64,000 nucleotides of DNA from Symbiodinium natans (GCA_905221605.1 CAJNDS010000113.1:1282082-1346081), one strand, 5' to 3'; counted from the stretch's first letter, positions 40,693-51,365 are shown. Program-made: numbers and translations. The notes: a model not told the origin generated them from the sequence alone.

Positions 40693-40764
40693 GTTTTAGG
40701 GTTTAGGGTTTAGGGTTTAGGGTTTAGGGTTTAGGGTTTAGGGTTTAGGGTTTAGGGTTTAGGC
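40693..40764 (+). repeat. telomere-like array between 2a and 1B
   Basis: Ten perfect units in intergenic or intronic sequence. Confidence 0.9.
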
Positions 40765-41251
40765 GGGGCCGCTTTATGATAAGGACCCCAAAGGGGGAAC
40801 CATGCCTTAGAGAAACGGCCGTATATCTTTTTGAAAAGGGTGATGCGGTCATTGCTGGGAGCATTGCCAGCTTCCGAATGAGCTTTGCATGAGAAGGCTC
40901 GCAACTTGCAACTGGGTCTCTGAGTTGTGCAAAGTTACTTGGAACGAGGCTCCCTTAAAGTGAAAGAAGGGGTATTGGAAATCATCCCAAAGCACAACCC
41001 AAGTCTGTACAGAACTCTACGGTTTTGCAGAGGAAGTGACCCTGCGATTTCAAAGCCTTCGGCTTGAAATCGCAGCTTGCAGAGACAGTGAACCCTAAAC
41101 CCTAAACCCTAAACCCTAAACCCTGTTCTTCGATGTATGCCATCAGACGCTGCAGTAACTGTCGATGCTCAGTGGCAGTCGTGGCTCCTTCCCAGGCTGA
41201 GAGGCAGCGACCCGACGACACAGATCGGCTGACGAGTGGAAGAGAGAAAAC

Positions 41252-41350
41252 TAAACTATACTCCCCGTAGAACCTAAAAAAGATACTATTTTCAATATCC
41301 TCTTGGGTTGTATAGAAACAAAAATGTTAAAAAATCTCAAGGGGGATATA
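41252..41350. mobile_element. element, CTATACTCCCCGTAGAACCT family
   Basis: CTATACTCCCCGTAGAACCT ... AATATCCTCTTGGG ... AAGGGGGATATAG. Same family as 52464-52577. Confidence 0.6.
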
Positions 41351-41493
41351 GTAGAGAAAAGAAGTCACACTTCAGCCATGGACAATGAAGCCAGTCGCCC
41401 CCCCCCCCCCCCCATGCCCCCCTTCTACAGCAGGGCATAGCAAAGAACTGCGAGGCACAGCGTTCTTCCCCCAAAACCCCCCGAACCCTAAAC

Positions 41494-41705
41494 CCACCAG
41501 GTGGATCCTTCAGCTGCTTCCGCACAAGCTCTCGCACGGAGGATGCCAACATGATAACATCGGTGTGGGGTTCACTCACCTGCACAGCTTCTCGGTTTTG
41601 GAACAGCTTGATCAACAAGGTGCAACCCCATGAGGAGTTGATAAATGCCACAGAAGGCGCACGACGCCAGTTGTCTTGCGTAATCTCCAAGAAGATGCGA
41701 TTGTC
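41494..41705 (-). CDS. Family II exon 'TQDNWRR...EPHTDVIML' (2a)
   Basis: 212-nt open stretch after CCCAG|GAC: DNRIFLEITQDNWRRAPSVA, then INSSWGCTLLIKLFQNREAV, then SEPHTDVIMLASSVRELVRK. In 2b these blocks are separate exons (63162-63118 and 62996-62892). The frame ends at GGTGG|GTTTAGGG, a telomere-like donor. The final C-terminal codons were not identified. Confidence 0.6.
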
Positions 41706-44700
41706 CTGGGCATCGCCATGGACATGCTTGAGGCGGGGGCTACGGGACAGCGAACCAGCGAAGCATCAGGGACAGTCGGCCCAACAATGTTGAATACACT
41801 CATGTGTGACTCAAGATACATTGCAGTCAAGGCTCTTGTGTGTTCAGCTTGGCACGCGTGAGGCACGTCTGGAAAATGTAGCCTTATCTGAGCTAGTTTT
41901 TTCCTAAGGGTGAAGTACATCTATTATACAAGTATGCCACATGAGCTTTTTATCGACTGCCGGAAAGGCAGTGCAAGTACATCGAACTCTACTCAGAAGA
42001 AAAACGCCGTGCATTGAAATGTCTGTGGCCCCCAGCCCCAGAACCCAAAATGCGACCAACAGCATCACAACACTACGGGTTTAGGGTTTAGGGCTTAGGG
42101 CTTAGGGCTTAGGGTTTAGGGTTTAGGGTTTAGGGTTTAGGGTTTAGGGTTTAGCGTTTAGTGTTTACATCTTGTGGAAAGCATGCAGGCACCTCTGAAG
42201 AAGCGAGACATGTGACCCCATGAACCACTTTCATTTGCTTTCCTTGCCCCAAGCTTAGCCGCGCATGACCCCATATGGGGGCACTATGGCGGAGTGAGCC
42301 GGACAGAGTACAAGGAAACTGCTCGATCTCTCGAACAAGGGGGTTTTAAAGAAACTTCCCTAAGCCTGCCTTGCGGCCTACATCACGCAATTCCCCCAGC
42401 CGTTCCAGCATCTTGCGCCGGCCGCCCCCACCCCCCCCCCCCCCGTCCCCCCGTTCCCCGCTTCAATCTAAGCAGCCCTAAACCCTATATAACCCTAAAA
42501 ACCATAAAAACCCTAAAAGCCTTAAAAATTGTAAACGCCTTTAAAACCCTAAACACCCCAAAACCCTAAACAACAAAACAAAAAAAACTAAAAGCCTCAA
42601 AAACCCCAAAAACCCTAAAAACCATTTTAAAAAAATCTAAAAGCCTTAAAAACCCTAAACACCATATAAAAAAAAAAACACCTAAAAGATTTAAAAACCT
42701 AAAAAACCCTAGCCGGGCAGCTGTTCCGAACCATGAGAATGAAGGCAGCCATGTCTGCCAGATCCACGGTCAGTATCTTGCCTTGAGCAAGACCACAAAC
42801 CCTAAACCCGAAACCCTAAAACCCTAAACCCTCATAGGGAGGTTTGCGATATTGGTGGGTACCTTGTTGTGGTCCTTATTCTAAGGGAAATCCTACTATT
42901 TGGGGGGTCTATTTTAGGAGTCCCTTATCTTCGTAAACCCCCATAGTCCACCACGCGGGAATTGGCAGAAAAGGTAAATTTGGTAAATATAAAGCATGAT
43001 GGTTTAATTGGATGGGAAAAGATTATTTACCTGAAGGGGATGGATGTATGTAGTACTCATTTTATGTTATGTGTATTCAGTGTTTATACCTGGTGATCTT
43101 GAAAAGTTTCATCATATCGAAAAATGTTTTGAACAATCATACAAGAAAAAGCACAGCTCAAACAGCAAAGTTCAACTGGAAGAGTTTAGGGTTTACGGTT
43201 TAGGGTTTAGGGTTTAGAGTATAGGGTTTAAGGCTTAGAGGGAAAAGATGGGCTGCATCATCATCTGAGCAGCTGCAAACAATGGGGCAGGGGACCAGTC
43301 AGTCATTGAGATGGTTGGAGGCTTGGAACTCGATGGGCTTAGGGCTTAGGGGAGTTTAGGGTTTCAGGTTTAGGGTTACAGTTTAGGGTTTAGGGTTTAG
43401 AGTTTAGGGTTAGGGTTTAGGGTTTAGGGTTTAGGGTTTAGGGATTAGGGTTTAGGGGGTTCAGGGTTTAGGGTTCCGGCGAAAAGCAGCCATGGAACTT
43501 GGATTCGGGGGCTCCCTGGGCTCACAGTGGCTTGGGTCGGGGTAGGCCCTTGTGGGCCGGTATTTCAGGACATGCTGCCCCCAGCATGCCTTACCTTACT
43601 GTTGGCTAGTAGGGGATGGGGGAATGAGGTCCCCCACAATGTTCCTTAAAGGGTATATGTGATATAGGGCCCTATTTCCCTTAAAGGATATATATATATA
43701 TATATATATGTATCCCTTAAAGGGTAATAGGGCCCTAATTCTCTCATTCCCTGCTAACCAGCAGTAAGTTTACAGGCAGATATATATAGGAGGCACTGGA
43801 AGAAAGACAACGACAAACGGCCTGACTAGCCGGTATTCCAGCGGTGGGAAGTACGGGATTTAGGCTTTAGGGTTTAGGGCTCGCCATGGTTAGAAGGCAT
43901 TGAAAAGTTGACTGCAATATGAATGGCTGGCTGTGCCCGTGCAAGTGTGTTGCGTGTTTTGCGTGCTGTGTTTTGAGTGTGTTTGTTGTTTGTGTTTTGT
44001 GCTCGTGCTTGTGTTGATGTTTTGTGTTCGTGTTTGTGTGTTTGTGTCTGTGTTTGTGTTTGTTTGTGTGCGTGTGTGTCTGTCTGTCTGTCTCTGTCTG
44101 TCTGTGGTGTTGTGTTGTCCGTGTGTGCGTCTGTGTCTGTGTATGGGTTGGTTCATAAAGATGAAGCCTAATTCTAGTCGTTCATGTTATTGGTTCTGAT
44201 AGGGTTTTAAGACACAAAAGCTCACACTTATTGTACATACTATAGCTCGTTCTCTATGCTTCCATGCATTTCATTCGTATGCAGCATATACATGTGTCAC
44301 AAAAACATTGATTGTACCCCTACACCCTACACTCTAAACCCTAAACCCTAAACTCTAGACCCTCAACGCTCAACCCCTTTGTTGAACCCGGGCTCTCTGA
44401 AACCTAACCCTAAACCCTAAACCCTAAACCCTAAACCCTAAACCCTAAACCCTTACTATCTTCAAGTGGGCGGGATCTCCGGGCTCCCGGCCGGGGGAGA
44501 TGTACAGAGACGAGCTTGCAGATCGCACTGCCTGGGTCAACTCGACCAAGACCTGGCCAAGCAAACAAGAATTTCAATAGATCTTGCTGATGTGTGTTTT
44601 GAATTACCTTACATGTCTTGTACATGCTTACAATAGATACTCTGTATATATTATAGAAATACATAACATATTATTACACATATTATATATTATATATATA

Positions 44701-47700
44701 TATCATATTCTTACATATCTATATATATATACACACACTGCCATGGGTGCCACAGGGTCACCTACCTTTTTTATGGGCTGAGATGGCTGGGGGTCTCACT
44801 CCGCCAACGCTGGTGTTTACATCCCTAACCCCGGTACAGTCTCTTCCTTCCGTGTCTTCCCATACCTGCGGGTTTCGGGTTTAGGACAAGACGAGGCTCA
44901 CAAGCCCGCAAACAGCCCTGTAACCTGGCCTCCAGAAAGCATGGCACCGTCACGAAGGGATTCGTGTTGGCACGCTCTAAGCACAGAGGCAGAAACCTCG
45001 GTCTGGCCGTCACCATGGCTTTGGGAGGTTTAGGCTTAAGGGCTGGTTCTTAGCAGGGAACGAGGGAATGAAGGGCCTAAAAAAACTCATCCCTTAAAGG
45101 GTATATGTAGGCCCCTCAGTCCCCAATTCCTAAGAACCAGGGCTTTTTTGGCTTATGAAGGCTTCTCGAATTTCAGGGCTTGGCTGCATCTTCCCGGCCG
45201 AAGTGCTCAAAGATGACTGCGTCATTGGAGATACCGTCCGCCAGCAGATGTTTGCAGAGCTCTTGCTGCGCAAGAAGTCCCAAGGTGGCCCAGGACTTTT
45301 GCAAGCTCCAGAAATCCTGCATTCGCTCGGCAATCACTTAAAACTTGTGGGCCGCGCACCATGCCAGAATCTGCCGTGCCACACTGTCATCCCGCATCTG
45401 ACTGACACACCCATTTTTTCACCCAGGACTTCCGCGCCCTAAACCCTAAACCCTAAGCCCTAAACCCTGAACCCTGCAAACCCGGACATTACAGTGACAG
45501 CAGGCGGTCGCGTGTCCTTTTGCGTTTGGATCCGGCAGAGGCCTTTGCTCGAGCTTCAGCAACTCTCCGTGAACGGCTGAATCGAGGATACATGTGGTTT
45601 AGGGTTTAGGGTTTAACGGTAAAGGGTTTTAGCCCCTTATTCCCTTTCTCGGGGGTACCTCATCGGGGTCCTGTTTATAAGGGGATCCTACTATTTGGGG
45701 GTCGATTTTACATGTCCCTAATTTTCGTACGCGCCCATCTTGCTGTCGCAGGCACAGGCCAAGCGAACAACCGCCAGGTCTTCGCAAGTCTGCGGCGCTT
45801 GCGACAAGCCCAAACCTCGACATCAACAGACAGTACCCTAAACCCTAAACCCTAAACCCGTCGCAGAGCAAGCTACAGCAAGCCAGGCCTCGATGGTAGA
45901 TGTAAGTCCAGTACAGCCGTGCTGGATCCTGTGCTCTCTTTGGCGGGGGAGGAACGGGCTTTACCACATCGTCTTGTGATCAGGGACGGCCTCTCCACAC
46001 CTTAAGCACCCAAGTTGCGGTCCTCCTCCAAGACATGCTTGAGCGTGCCCAGGCCCATAATCGTGGTCTCGGCGTTGCCTCTGAACGACCGGTGCAAGAG
46101 AGTCCGGCAGGCAAATACCGCAGTTCCAGCATCACTTCTAGCACTAGCCGGTGCAGCGAGCCATCGTCGGCACATGCGAGTCGAGATCGAACATGCGATG
46201 TGCTGTACAGACGGCCGGGAGCTGTCAGGCACGCATGATGAAGCCAAACAGGCACAAGCACCCACAGGGGTTTGGGCGGCGCAGGGGTGCCCTGTTTGGG
46301 GGTCCCTTTAAGGGCATTCTATTCTTTTTGGTATAAAAGGGGGTACCCCCATTTTGGGAAATGCCCATATGGTGGGAGATGACGGAAGTCAGGGATGTGG
46401 TCTGCTGATCGACGCAGGTGCGCGTAGGGTCAGGGGGAGAGGGCCAGGTACGGACAGAGCAGAAGGCTTTTGGGTTTAGGGTTTAGGGTTTAGGGTTTAG
46501 GGTTTAGGGTCTAGCCAGAAACCGGCCACACCCCGGACTCGAGACTTGACCGCACGTTTTGCGATGCTGGGTTGGTATGCCCCCTTGTACTAACAGTAAC
46601 TCAATACGGATGATAGTAACCCCCTAGTATAATCCTTAATAAGGATTATACTAACAGTCCTCAATAAGGATTATAGCAACCCCCTAGTATAATCCTATTC
46701 AGGACTGCTAGTTAAAGGGGGAACATCCCACATGCTGGGTTTAGTTGGACGCCGCATGCAGACATTCCTGCTCATGCGAATGGTTGCACAGTTGCGACCC
46801 TAAACCCTAAACCCTCAACCCTAAACCGCCAAACACACGGAGGGGCAACGCATGTTGCGAAGTCTCTGGGGGGGGGGGGGAGGGGGCGATGCGCGGTGAT
46901 GTGGTTGCTGAGCAGTCAGAAAACTGGTGGTACACAAAACACCCTAAACCTGGCTGCTCTGCTCCTGGCACAGAAACAAGGCAAGCCTTCTTACGTAAAT
47001 AAAAAATAGACTACTATGATAACAACTACAAAACAAGAACAACATAATTTCATATAAGAATGTACGAATCTACTAAAAACATCATGTCATAATACAATAA
47101 TATACTTCTATATTCATAATATAACAATGATACAATGAGATGGGTAAGGGCAACAAAACCGCACGAAATAGCCAGAATTAGCAACCCCAAACCCTAAATC
47201 CTATAAACCCGAATCCCTAAACCCTAAACCCTAAACCCTAAACCCTAAATCCTAAACCCTAAACCCTAAACCCAAGAGTTCCAAATCCTTTCAGCTGCCA
47301 CCCGAGCGGCTGCAGGTCATGAAGCGAGATCCAATGCCACCGGCCAGACCTGACATGAAGCCGAGCAAGATGATGACCTCAGCCAGGCTGCAACTTGGAC
47401 ACTGCCTTGTGCCTTAGGGTTTAGGGTTTAGGGTTTAGGGTAGTCATACTAGTCATGGTAGTCATGGCCGTCAGGTGGGGCAATCTTTTGTCCTTGCTTC
47501 GTCTCTTCCCAATACAACGCCGCACCCACCGGGCCCGCCATCCACCGGGTTGTTGAGCACTTTGGGATGTCAAATACGATTTCTGACGGGCGACAAGTAC
47601 ATCAGCACATCCCTTCGCGCACGCAGCCTCTAAACCCTAACCCTAAACCAGCAGCAGCTGCGAAGACCTCTTGAGAAAGAAATACCATTTTCCCCTGGCT

Positions 47701-50636
47701 TGCTGAGCCAAGCTGCAAAAAACTTCAAGGCGTCTTCACCTTGCGTGCTCTGCTGCGTGGCACACCAAAACCTCATGACTCTACATGACTATGATGCCTA
47801 CCTTCTGGGACATGGTCCGGCTGTTCGTTGTGAACTGAAAAGCTTCGTGGCGTTCATCTGCCAAGCCCTAAACCCTAAACCCTAAACCCTAAACCCGAAA
47901 CCCGAAACCCTAAACCCCAACCTCTGGCTCGAAGGCACATGGTGATCAGAAGTTGCTGCTGAGGGGCCGCCCCTGTCCTGAATGAAGCCTTTTAACTGGG
48001 CAAGGTTGCCTGCGGCCTGGGCTGCTGTGGAGGATCCGGCAACAGCCTAAGAAACAAAAATCACCCTAAACCCTAAACCCTAAACCCTAAACCCTAGAGG
48101 GTGAAGCTGTAAACAAGGCCCAGGTGCATTCTCGCCCTGCAACATCTGAGCGAAGTTGAACTCCTGCTGAACTTCCAGAGAGTTTGTCCTTGGACCACAT
48201 GCCGACGTCATAGAAACGATTGAAGGTGTAGGGTTTGGGGTTTAGGGCTTAGGGTTTGGGATTCGGGTTTAGGGTTTAGAGTTTAGGGTTCCATAAAGCA
48301 CAAACCGAGCTTCACCAACTTCCACATGTGCTCATCCATGCTCTCCGCAGAGGGTATGGCATCCTTGTGCTTGTCCTTAGGAACTGCGGGCGGATCACTG
48401 CCCCAAAGGCGCAAACCTGAGGTCACATGATGCCCAAACCCTAAACCCTGAGCCCTTTTTGACTCCAGGCTCAGCTAAACCCTAAACCCTAAACCCTAAA
48501 CCCTAAACCCTAAACCCTAAGATGCCTCCATCGAGGCTTCAGTTCTTCCGAGGTTCAAGGATGTAGCGGACCGCCGCCTCCGGCCTGCGCCGAAGCGTCG
48601 GCAGCTGGCGTGTCAAGGACCTCTGGGCAGCAGGGTTTAGGGTTTAGGGTTTAGGGTTTAGGGTTTAGGGTTTAGGGTTTAGGGATAGGGTTCTTAAGGG
48701 AGGGGGGTTCAATGGGGTTATGTAACACAAGCTTCCCCAATACTCCCTACTACTCCCTAAGCTTCCCTGAGACCCCTGTTTGGGTACCCTAAATTATTAA
48801 GGGGCCGCCCTGATGATGGTAACCCCAAAAGGGTCCATAATTTCATAATTTGGAGAACTGACTATATGGCACCACACCAAACGAATTCGACGTTTGGGTG
48901 GTTTTTCTTTGCTGCCACCTAGACCCTAAACCCTACACCCTAAACCCTAAACCCCAAACCCCAAGCCACCCGCAAGAGGCAGACTCAAGAGTCGCACCAG
49001 TGCAGAGAAAATCGCCATTATATTATTGGGGTTTAGGGTTTGGGGTTTAGGGTTTAGGGCCTAAGGGTTTTTGTGGATCCCTTTGTGGGCCCCCTATGTA
49101 GCATGGTACCCTTTGAAAACGGACCCCCCAACAAGGGGCCCTGATTCAGAGACCTAAACCCTAAACCCTAAACCCTAAACCCTAAACCCTAAACCCTAAA
49201 CCCTAAACCCTAAACCCTAAACCCTAAACCCTAAACCCTAAACCCTTGTCTGTGCGCCCGCCTAAACTTGCCAATGCCCCGAATGGCCAGCAGAAGAATA
49301 GCAGCCAGAAGCTTCCTCGGCAACGAAAGCCCTTTTTGCAAATGAACCCTAAACCCTAAACCCTAAACCCTAAACCCTAAACCCTAAACCCTAAACCCTA
49401 AACCCTAAACCCTAAACCCTAAACCCTAAACCCTAACCCTAAACCCTAAACCCTAAACCCTAAACCCTAAACCCTAAACCCTAAACTCACGGTGTGGGCA
49501 CATTGCTGAAGTGGCCTTATGATCCTGCCACGGCCTTTGGGTGCACTTGGCATTTCTCGACCAGATCATTGCTGTGCGGCACAACATGCGATAGGTCCTA
49601 GTTCACCCTAAGCCCTAAACCCTAAACCCTAAACCCTAGCCCTAAACCCTAAACCCTAAACCCTAAAGATCAATGCAATGGAGAATCTCCTTGGTGGGGT
49701 CAGCCCAGACCAAGATGCTCCGCAGCTGCTGCCACTGAGACTCGGTGAGGCGAGCATTCTCTCGCTGCGGCATAGTGTACGCCTTAGCGCAAGCCTTAAG
49801 GTTTACATGCTACAACTTAGGGCCGAAACCCTCCAGGTACCCTTGAGGAGAAACCTCCACATGAAGCTTTACACAAATCGCACCATCCTGCCTCGTGATA
49901 GGAAGCCCCGAAAAAACGCACCTGCGGGACTCTACTATCTGTGGGGGATGCTGGGGAACCATCGTAGGGGTGTGGAGGCACAGGAAAAGTCTCGCCCTGG
50001 GGCCAATTCTTCTGTGGCCCTCGTGTTCCGAGGTAACGCAACTCAGCGTGCGAAGCATCGGCTATGGCCGCTGTGAAGGTCTTTGTTCACTCGTCTTGTT
50101 CTTCCTCCTCTTCTGCGGCGGATAAACCCTAAACCCTGAACCCCAAACCCTAAACCCTAAACCCTGAACCCCAAACCCTAAACCCTAAACCCTAAAACCA
50201 AAATTTTAACAACATCCGTCAGGGCAAGCCCGCCGCACCGGCAGGGGAGAGGTCACTGGCTGTATCGTGATTCACCGGACCCTTCCCACCAGAGAGGCTA
50301 TCAGGCCGACTCTTTTGTTGCTTAGGGTTTTTTCCCACCCGTTTCGCAAGGGTTTAGGGTTTAGGGTTTAGGGTTTAGGGTTTAGGGTTTACGGTTTAGG
50401 GTTTAGGGTGTAGGGTTTGACAGCGACGCCGCCGAACCCCAAAAACGGGCCGCGCCGCACGAAAACCGCGCGAGTGATCCTTCAACGCACCACCGTCACA
50501 CCAAAAAAAGACACACCAGTCGGTGTAAAAAAAAATCAATGTTCACCCGTACGCGAACAGTCCGTAATAGGAATTCTAGTACCCCCTATCATAAATCCTA
50601 TTGAGGACTGCTAGTATCAGGGGGGACACCAGCACC

Positions 50637-50676
<40 letters not shown>

Positions 50677-51289
50677 AAGGGAAGCCCCGGCCACGCTGGC
50701 CCGCCGCTCTGTCTTGTGGTGAAAGGTGGGCTGCCATACATTGAAGGCCTCACTCTTCCAGGAAAAACAGGTGGCACGCTCACTTCCACTGCCCCCCTAT
50801 CCAGGTTCCACTTGTGCTACTTCGCAAAGTCCCCCTTGTTGGCGTTTTCCTCCTCTGCTTCGTCTCGTTCTTCGAGCTGCTCTTCTCCATGTGCTGCAAA
50901 GGTCGGAGGCGGTGCCCCCCCCTCACACTGAGATCCTGCTGCATGCGCAGCGCCCCCTCCTGCATGGAGGCGGAGCCACTCGAAGCAGAGCGCAAAGCAT
51001 CCAGCCTTCTCCACTCGTTGGCCTCCTTGACGAACCACGCAAAGTTGAAAGGGTCCCCCGGTTGTAGAGGCTTGGGTGCCGTCCAAATGCTGTGCTTTCC
51101 CAGGGGGCCCACCGGAACCAAGGGCGCTCGACTTTCTTCAGGCTCGGTGGTCACATCGTCAGTCGTGTGGTCCTCCTGGTCCTCGTGGTTGTAGTACTCG
51201 TGGCTGTTCTCTTCGTCGTGCGCGTCGCCCTCGTCCGTCAGGTTGACCACAGTCTCCTCCCTAGGGGAACCTGCAGGCCTGCTGCTCAT
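41494..51289 (-). CDS. Family II gene copy 2a (multi-exon locus)
   Basis: The most complete Family II copy. It has an acidic first exon (51289), then 49782 (SQWQQLRSIL), 49597, 49315, 48584, 48416 (RLWGSDPPAVPKDKHKDAI), 48188 (FNFAQMLQGEN), 48009 (NLAQLKGFIQD), 47739 (23-nt exon), 47377 (LLGFMSGLAGG), 46078 (NAETTIMGLG), 45928 (YWTYIYHRG), 45265 (HLLADGISNDAVIFEH), 44996 (RFLPLCLERANTNPFVTV), 42781 (VDLADMAAFILM), 41882 (YIFQTCLTRAKL) and 41705-41494 (ITQDNWRR to EPHTDVIML). Many junctions close in phase. I recognise no named family; it is mostly predicted helical with one hydrophobic segment (VIILLGFMSGLAGG). Confidence 0.6.
41846..41882 (-). CDS. Family II exon 'YIFQTCLTRAKL' (2a)
   Basis: YIFQTCLTRAKL after GATAAG|GC; see the 2b paralogue. 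The 3' end is approximate. Confidence 0.55.
42480..42715 (-). repeat. degenerate telomere-like sequence, A-rich
   Basis: ACCCTAAAA, CCTTAAAA and CCATAAAA units of irregular length: a decayed or diverged array immediately downstream (gene strand) of exon 42781-42732. Confidence 0.6.
42732..42781 (-). CDS. Family II exon 'VDLADMAAFILM' (2a)
   Basis: 50 nt, identical in length to the 2b exon: KILTVDLADMAAFILM. Acceptor CTCAAG|GC; donor ATG|GTTCGG. Confidence 0.65.
42834..42950. mobile_element. dispersed element, TACTATTTGGGGGGTC family
   Basis: GGTACC...GGTCCTTATT...TACTATTTGGGGGGTCTATTTTAGGAGTC with partly inverted ends (GGGAGGTTTGCGA / TCGTAAACCCCC). Same family as 12453-12596, 19796-19935, 28956-29079, 45636-45742, 46270-46368 and 62178-62322. 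Confidence 0.6.
43602..43763. mobile_element. palindromic element, GGCTAGTAGGGGATGG family member
   Basis: TTGGCTAGTAGGGGATGGGG ... CTCATTCCCTGCTAACCAG; the core has repeated CCCTTAAAGG(A/G)TATAT around a (TA)n tract. Confidence 0.6.
43925..44150. repeat. TG-rich tract (GTGTTTGTGT)n
   Basis: Irregular GT/TTG repeats; no exon found between 44150 and 44900 except telomere-like blocks. Confidence 0.75.
44925..44996 (-). CDS. Family II exon 'RFLPLCLERA' (2a)
   Basis: FLPLCLERANTNPFVTVPCF, LEAR. Acceptor CCGAG|GTTTC; donor CCAG|GTTACAG. Paralogues at 26964-27037 (FLPLCLEHARKNPFVTVQ) and 3792-3834 (FLPLCLERAKRNPH) support the frame. Confidence 0.65.
45042..45140. mobile_element. palindromic element, CTGGTTCTTAG family
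   Basis: CTGGTTCTTAGCAGGGAACG ... CCCAATTCCTAAGAACCAG, between the 2a exons 45265-45199 and 44996-44925. Confidence 0.7.
45199..45265 (-). CDS. Family II exon 'HLLADGISNDAVIFEH' (2a)
   Basis: QELCKHLLADGISNDAVIFE, HF. Donor TTCG|GCCGGG (GC-type). The same junction uses GA in 2d (27113) and GT in 2c (3905). Aligned: HFVANGITTNAIVFERH and HFLASGIQNSAIVFECL. Confidence 0.6.
45636..45742. mobile_element. dispersed element, TACTATTTGGGGGGTC family
   Basis: GGGGGTACCTCATCGGGGTC ... GATCCTACTATTTGGGGGTC ... TTTTCGTACGCGCCCAT, between 2a exons. Confidence 0.6.
45889..45928 (-). CDS. Family II exon 'LYWTYIYHRG' (2a)
   Basis: 40 nt: DPARLYWTYIYHRG, acceptor CACAG|GATCC, donor CGAG|GCCTGG (GC). Paralogues: DPKMVYWSYVQQRC (2d, 28144-28203) and RMYIYQRGLQ (2c, 5299-5360). 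Confidence 0.55.
46022..46078 (-). CDS. Family II exon 'NAETTIMGLG' (2a)
   Basis: NAETTIMGLGTLKHVLEE after CAGAG|GC. It aligns with NARGTLLGLTALQHILDK (2d) and NAKSIILGLSAAT (2c). The 3' end is approximate. Confidence 0.55.
46270..46368. mobile_element. dispersed element, same family, diverged
   Basis: GGGTGCCCTGTTTGGGGGTC ... ATTCTATTCTTTTTGG ... GGTACCCCCATTTTGGGAAA, between 2a exons 47302 and 46078. Confidence 0.45.
46571..46730. mobile_element. element, TTGGGATGTTC family, with internal duplication
   Basis: TTGGTATGCCCCCTTGTACT ... AAAGGGGGAACATCCCA; the inner CCCCCTAGTATAATCCT block occurs twice, suggesting nesting or tandem duplication. Confidence 0.65.
47302..47377 (-). CDS. Family II exon 'LLGFMSGLAGG' (2a)
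   Basis: VIILLGFMSGLAGGIGSRFM, then TCSRS. Acceptor CTGAG|GTC; donor TCGG|GTGGCAG. The most hydrophobic stretch of the family, perhaps one membrane helix or a buried core helix. The 2d equivalent is at 28438-28565. Confidence 0.6.
47717..47739 (-). CDS. Family II 23-nt microexon (2a)
   Basis: Encodes (G)EDALKFF. Acceptor GCAAG|GTGAAG; donor TTT|GCAGCT (GC). Joined to neighbours it gives QDRGEDALKFFVIILLGFMSG, equivalent to the uninterrupted ETGEETLKFYVVFLLGFMS of 2c. Phases agree at both ends. Confidence 0.6.
47971..48009 (-). CDS. Family II exon 'NLAQLKGFIQD' (2a)
   Basis: 39 nt: GNLAQLKGFIQDRG after CCGCAG|GC. In 2c the same sequence (NLAQLQRFVQETG) is continuous with its neighbours. The phase-closing donor is GGG|GCGGCC (GC-type). 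Confidence 0.55.
48128..48188 (-). CDS. Family II exon 'QMLQGEN' (2a)
   Basis: TNSLEVQQEFNFAQMLQGEN after CCAAG|GAC. Paralogues: TNVLQLQQDFILPQMLQGEN (2c, 6176) and DVLQLATLFNFAQM (2d). Donor GAAT|GCACC (GC-type). Confidence 0.6.
48306..48416 (-). CDS. Family II exon (2a)
   Basis: 111-nt exon after CCTCAG|GT: LRLWGSDPPAVPKDKHKDAI, then PSAESMDEHMWKLVKL. Donor CTCG|GTTTG. The charged, coding-like composition supports it; no paralogue was located in the other copies. Confidence 0.5.
48555..48584 (-). CDS. Family II exon 'AAVRYILE' (2a)
   Basis: PEAAVRYILE after GGCGCAG|G. It resembles SSEALLHILDFFPNAVP (2d, 29277) and LYILDHFPNVVPS (2c, 6982). Boundaries approximate. Confidence 0.35.
   Translation of the reverse strand, partial: AGGGGPLHP
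49153..49245 (-). repeat. telomere-like array in 2a
   Basis: Thirteen perfect CCCTAAA units on one side of the small exon 49315-49260. Confidence 0.9.
49260..49315 (-). CDS. Family II exon 'KLLAAILLLAIRGIG' (2a)
   Basis: KLLAAILLLAIRGIGKF after GCCGAG|G. It is weakly similar to VEVLSAIFYL of 2c (6662-6691). Hydrophobic helix. Telomere-like arrays flank it within 20 bases on both sides. Confidence 0.4.
49347..49487 (-). repeat. telomere-like array in 2a
   Basis: About 20 units on the other side of exon 49315-49260, with one unit lacking an A (CCCTAA). Confidence 0.9.
49528..49597 (-). CDS. Family II exon (2a)
   Basis: After AACTAG|GAC the frame DLSHVVPHSNDLVEKCQVHP is open between two telomere-like arrays. 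No paralogue seen. The 3' end is uncertain (possible GC donor). Confidence 0.35.
49690..49782 (-). CDS. Family II exon 'SQWQQLRSIL' (2a)
   Basis: AYTMPQRENARLTESQWQQL, then RSILVWADP. Paralogue in 2d at 29966-30058 (YPQRDDVRITSEQWQQLQ). Acceptor CTAAG|GCG matches CCGAG|GCA in 2d, so the internal ATG is probably not a start. Donor probably CCAAG|GAGATT. Confidence 0.6.
50545..50629. mobile_element. element, AACAGTCC...GGACTGCTAG family
   Basis: ACGCGAACAGTCCGTAATAG ... TATTGAGGACTGCTAGTATC; the ends are partly eroded. Confidence 0.55.
50641..50674. repeat. (CT)n microsatellite
   Basis: Seventeen CT units just upstream of the 50545-50629 element's right side. Confidence 0.85.
50780..51289 (-). 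CDS. Family II first exon, acidic N-terminus (2a)
   Basis: An ATG at 51289 opens a 169-codon frame. An acidic, H/E/D-rich segment (GDAHDEENSHEYYNHEDQED) is followed by a more globular stretch (LQPGDPFNFAWFVKEANEW). Copy 2c has a comparable acidic/basic start at 8403. The 3' end is not established; the downstream half of the frame looks less convincing, so the true donor may lie after the EANEWRRL segment. The composition suggests a disordered N-terminal tail. Confidence 0.5.
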   Translation of the reverse strand: MSSRPAGSPREETVVNLTDEGDAHDEENSHEYYNHEDQEDHTTDDVTTEPEESRAPLVPVGPLGKHSIWTAPKPLQPGDPFNFAWFVKEANEWRRLDALRSASSGSASMQEGALRMQQDLSVRGGHRLRPLQHMEKSSSKNETKQRRKTPTRGTLRSSTSGTWIGGQWK

Positions 51290-51365
51290 AGAAGGCTGCA
51301 GAGCCTCATCGCTCTCCCTTGGGCGAGTAGTTTGTGAGGCCAGTGGCCCCTCTTTGTTTTCTTCT

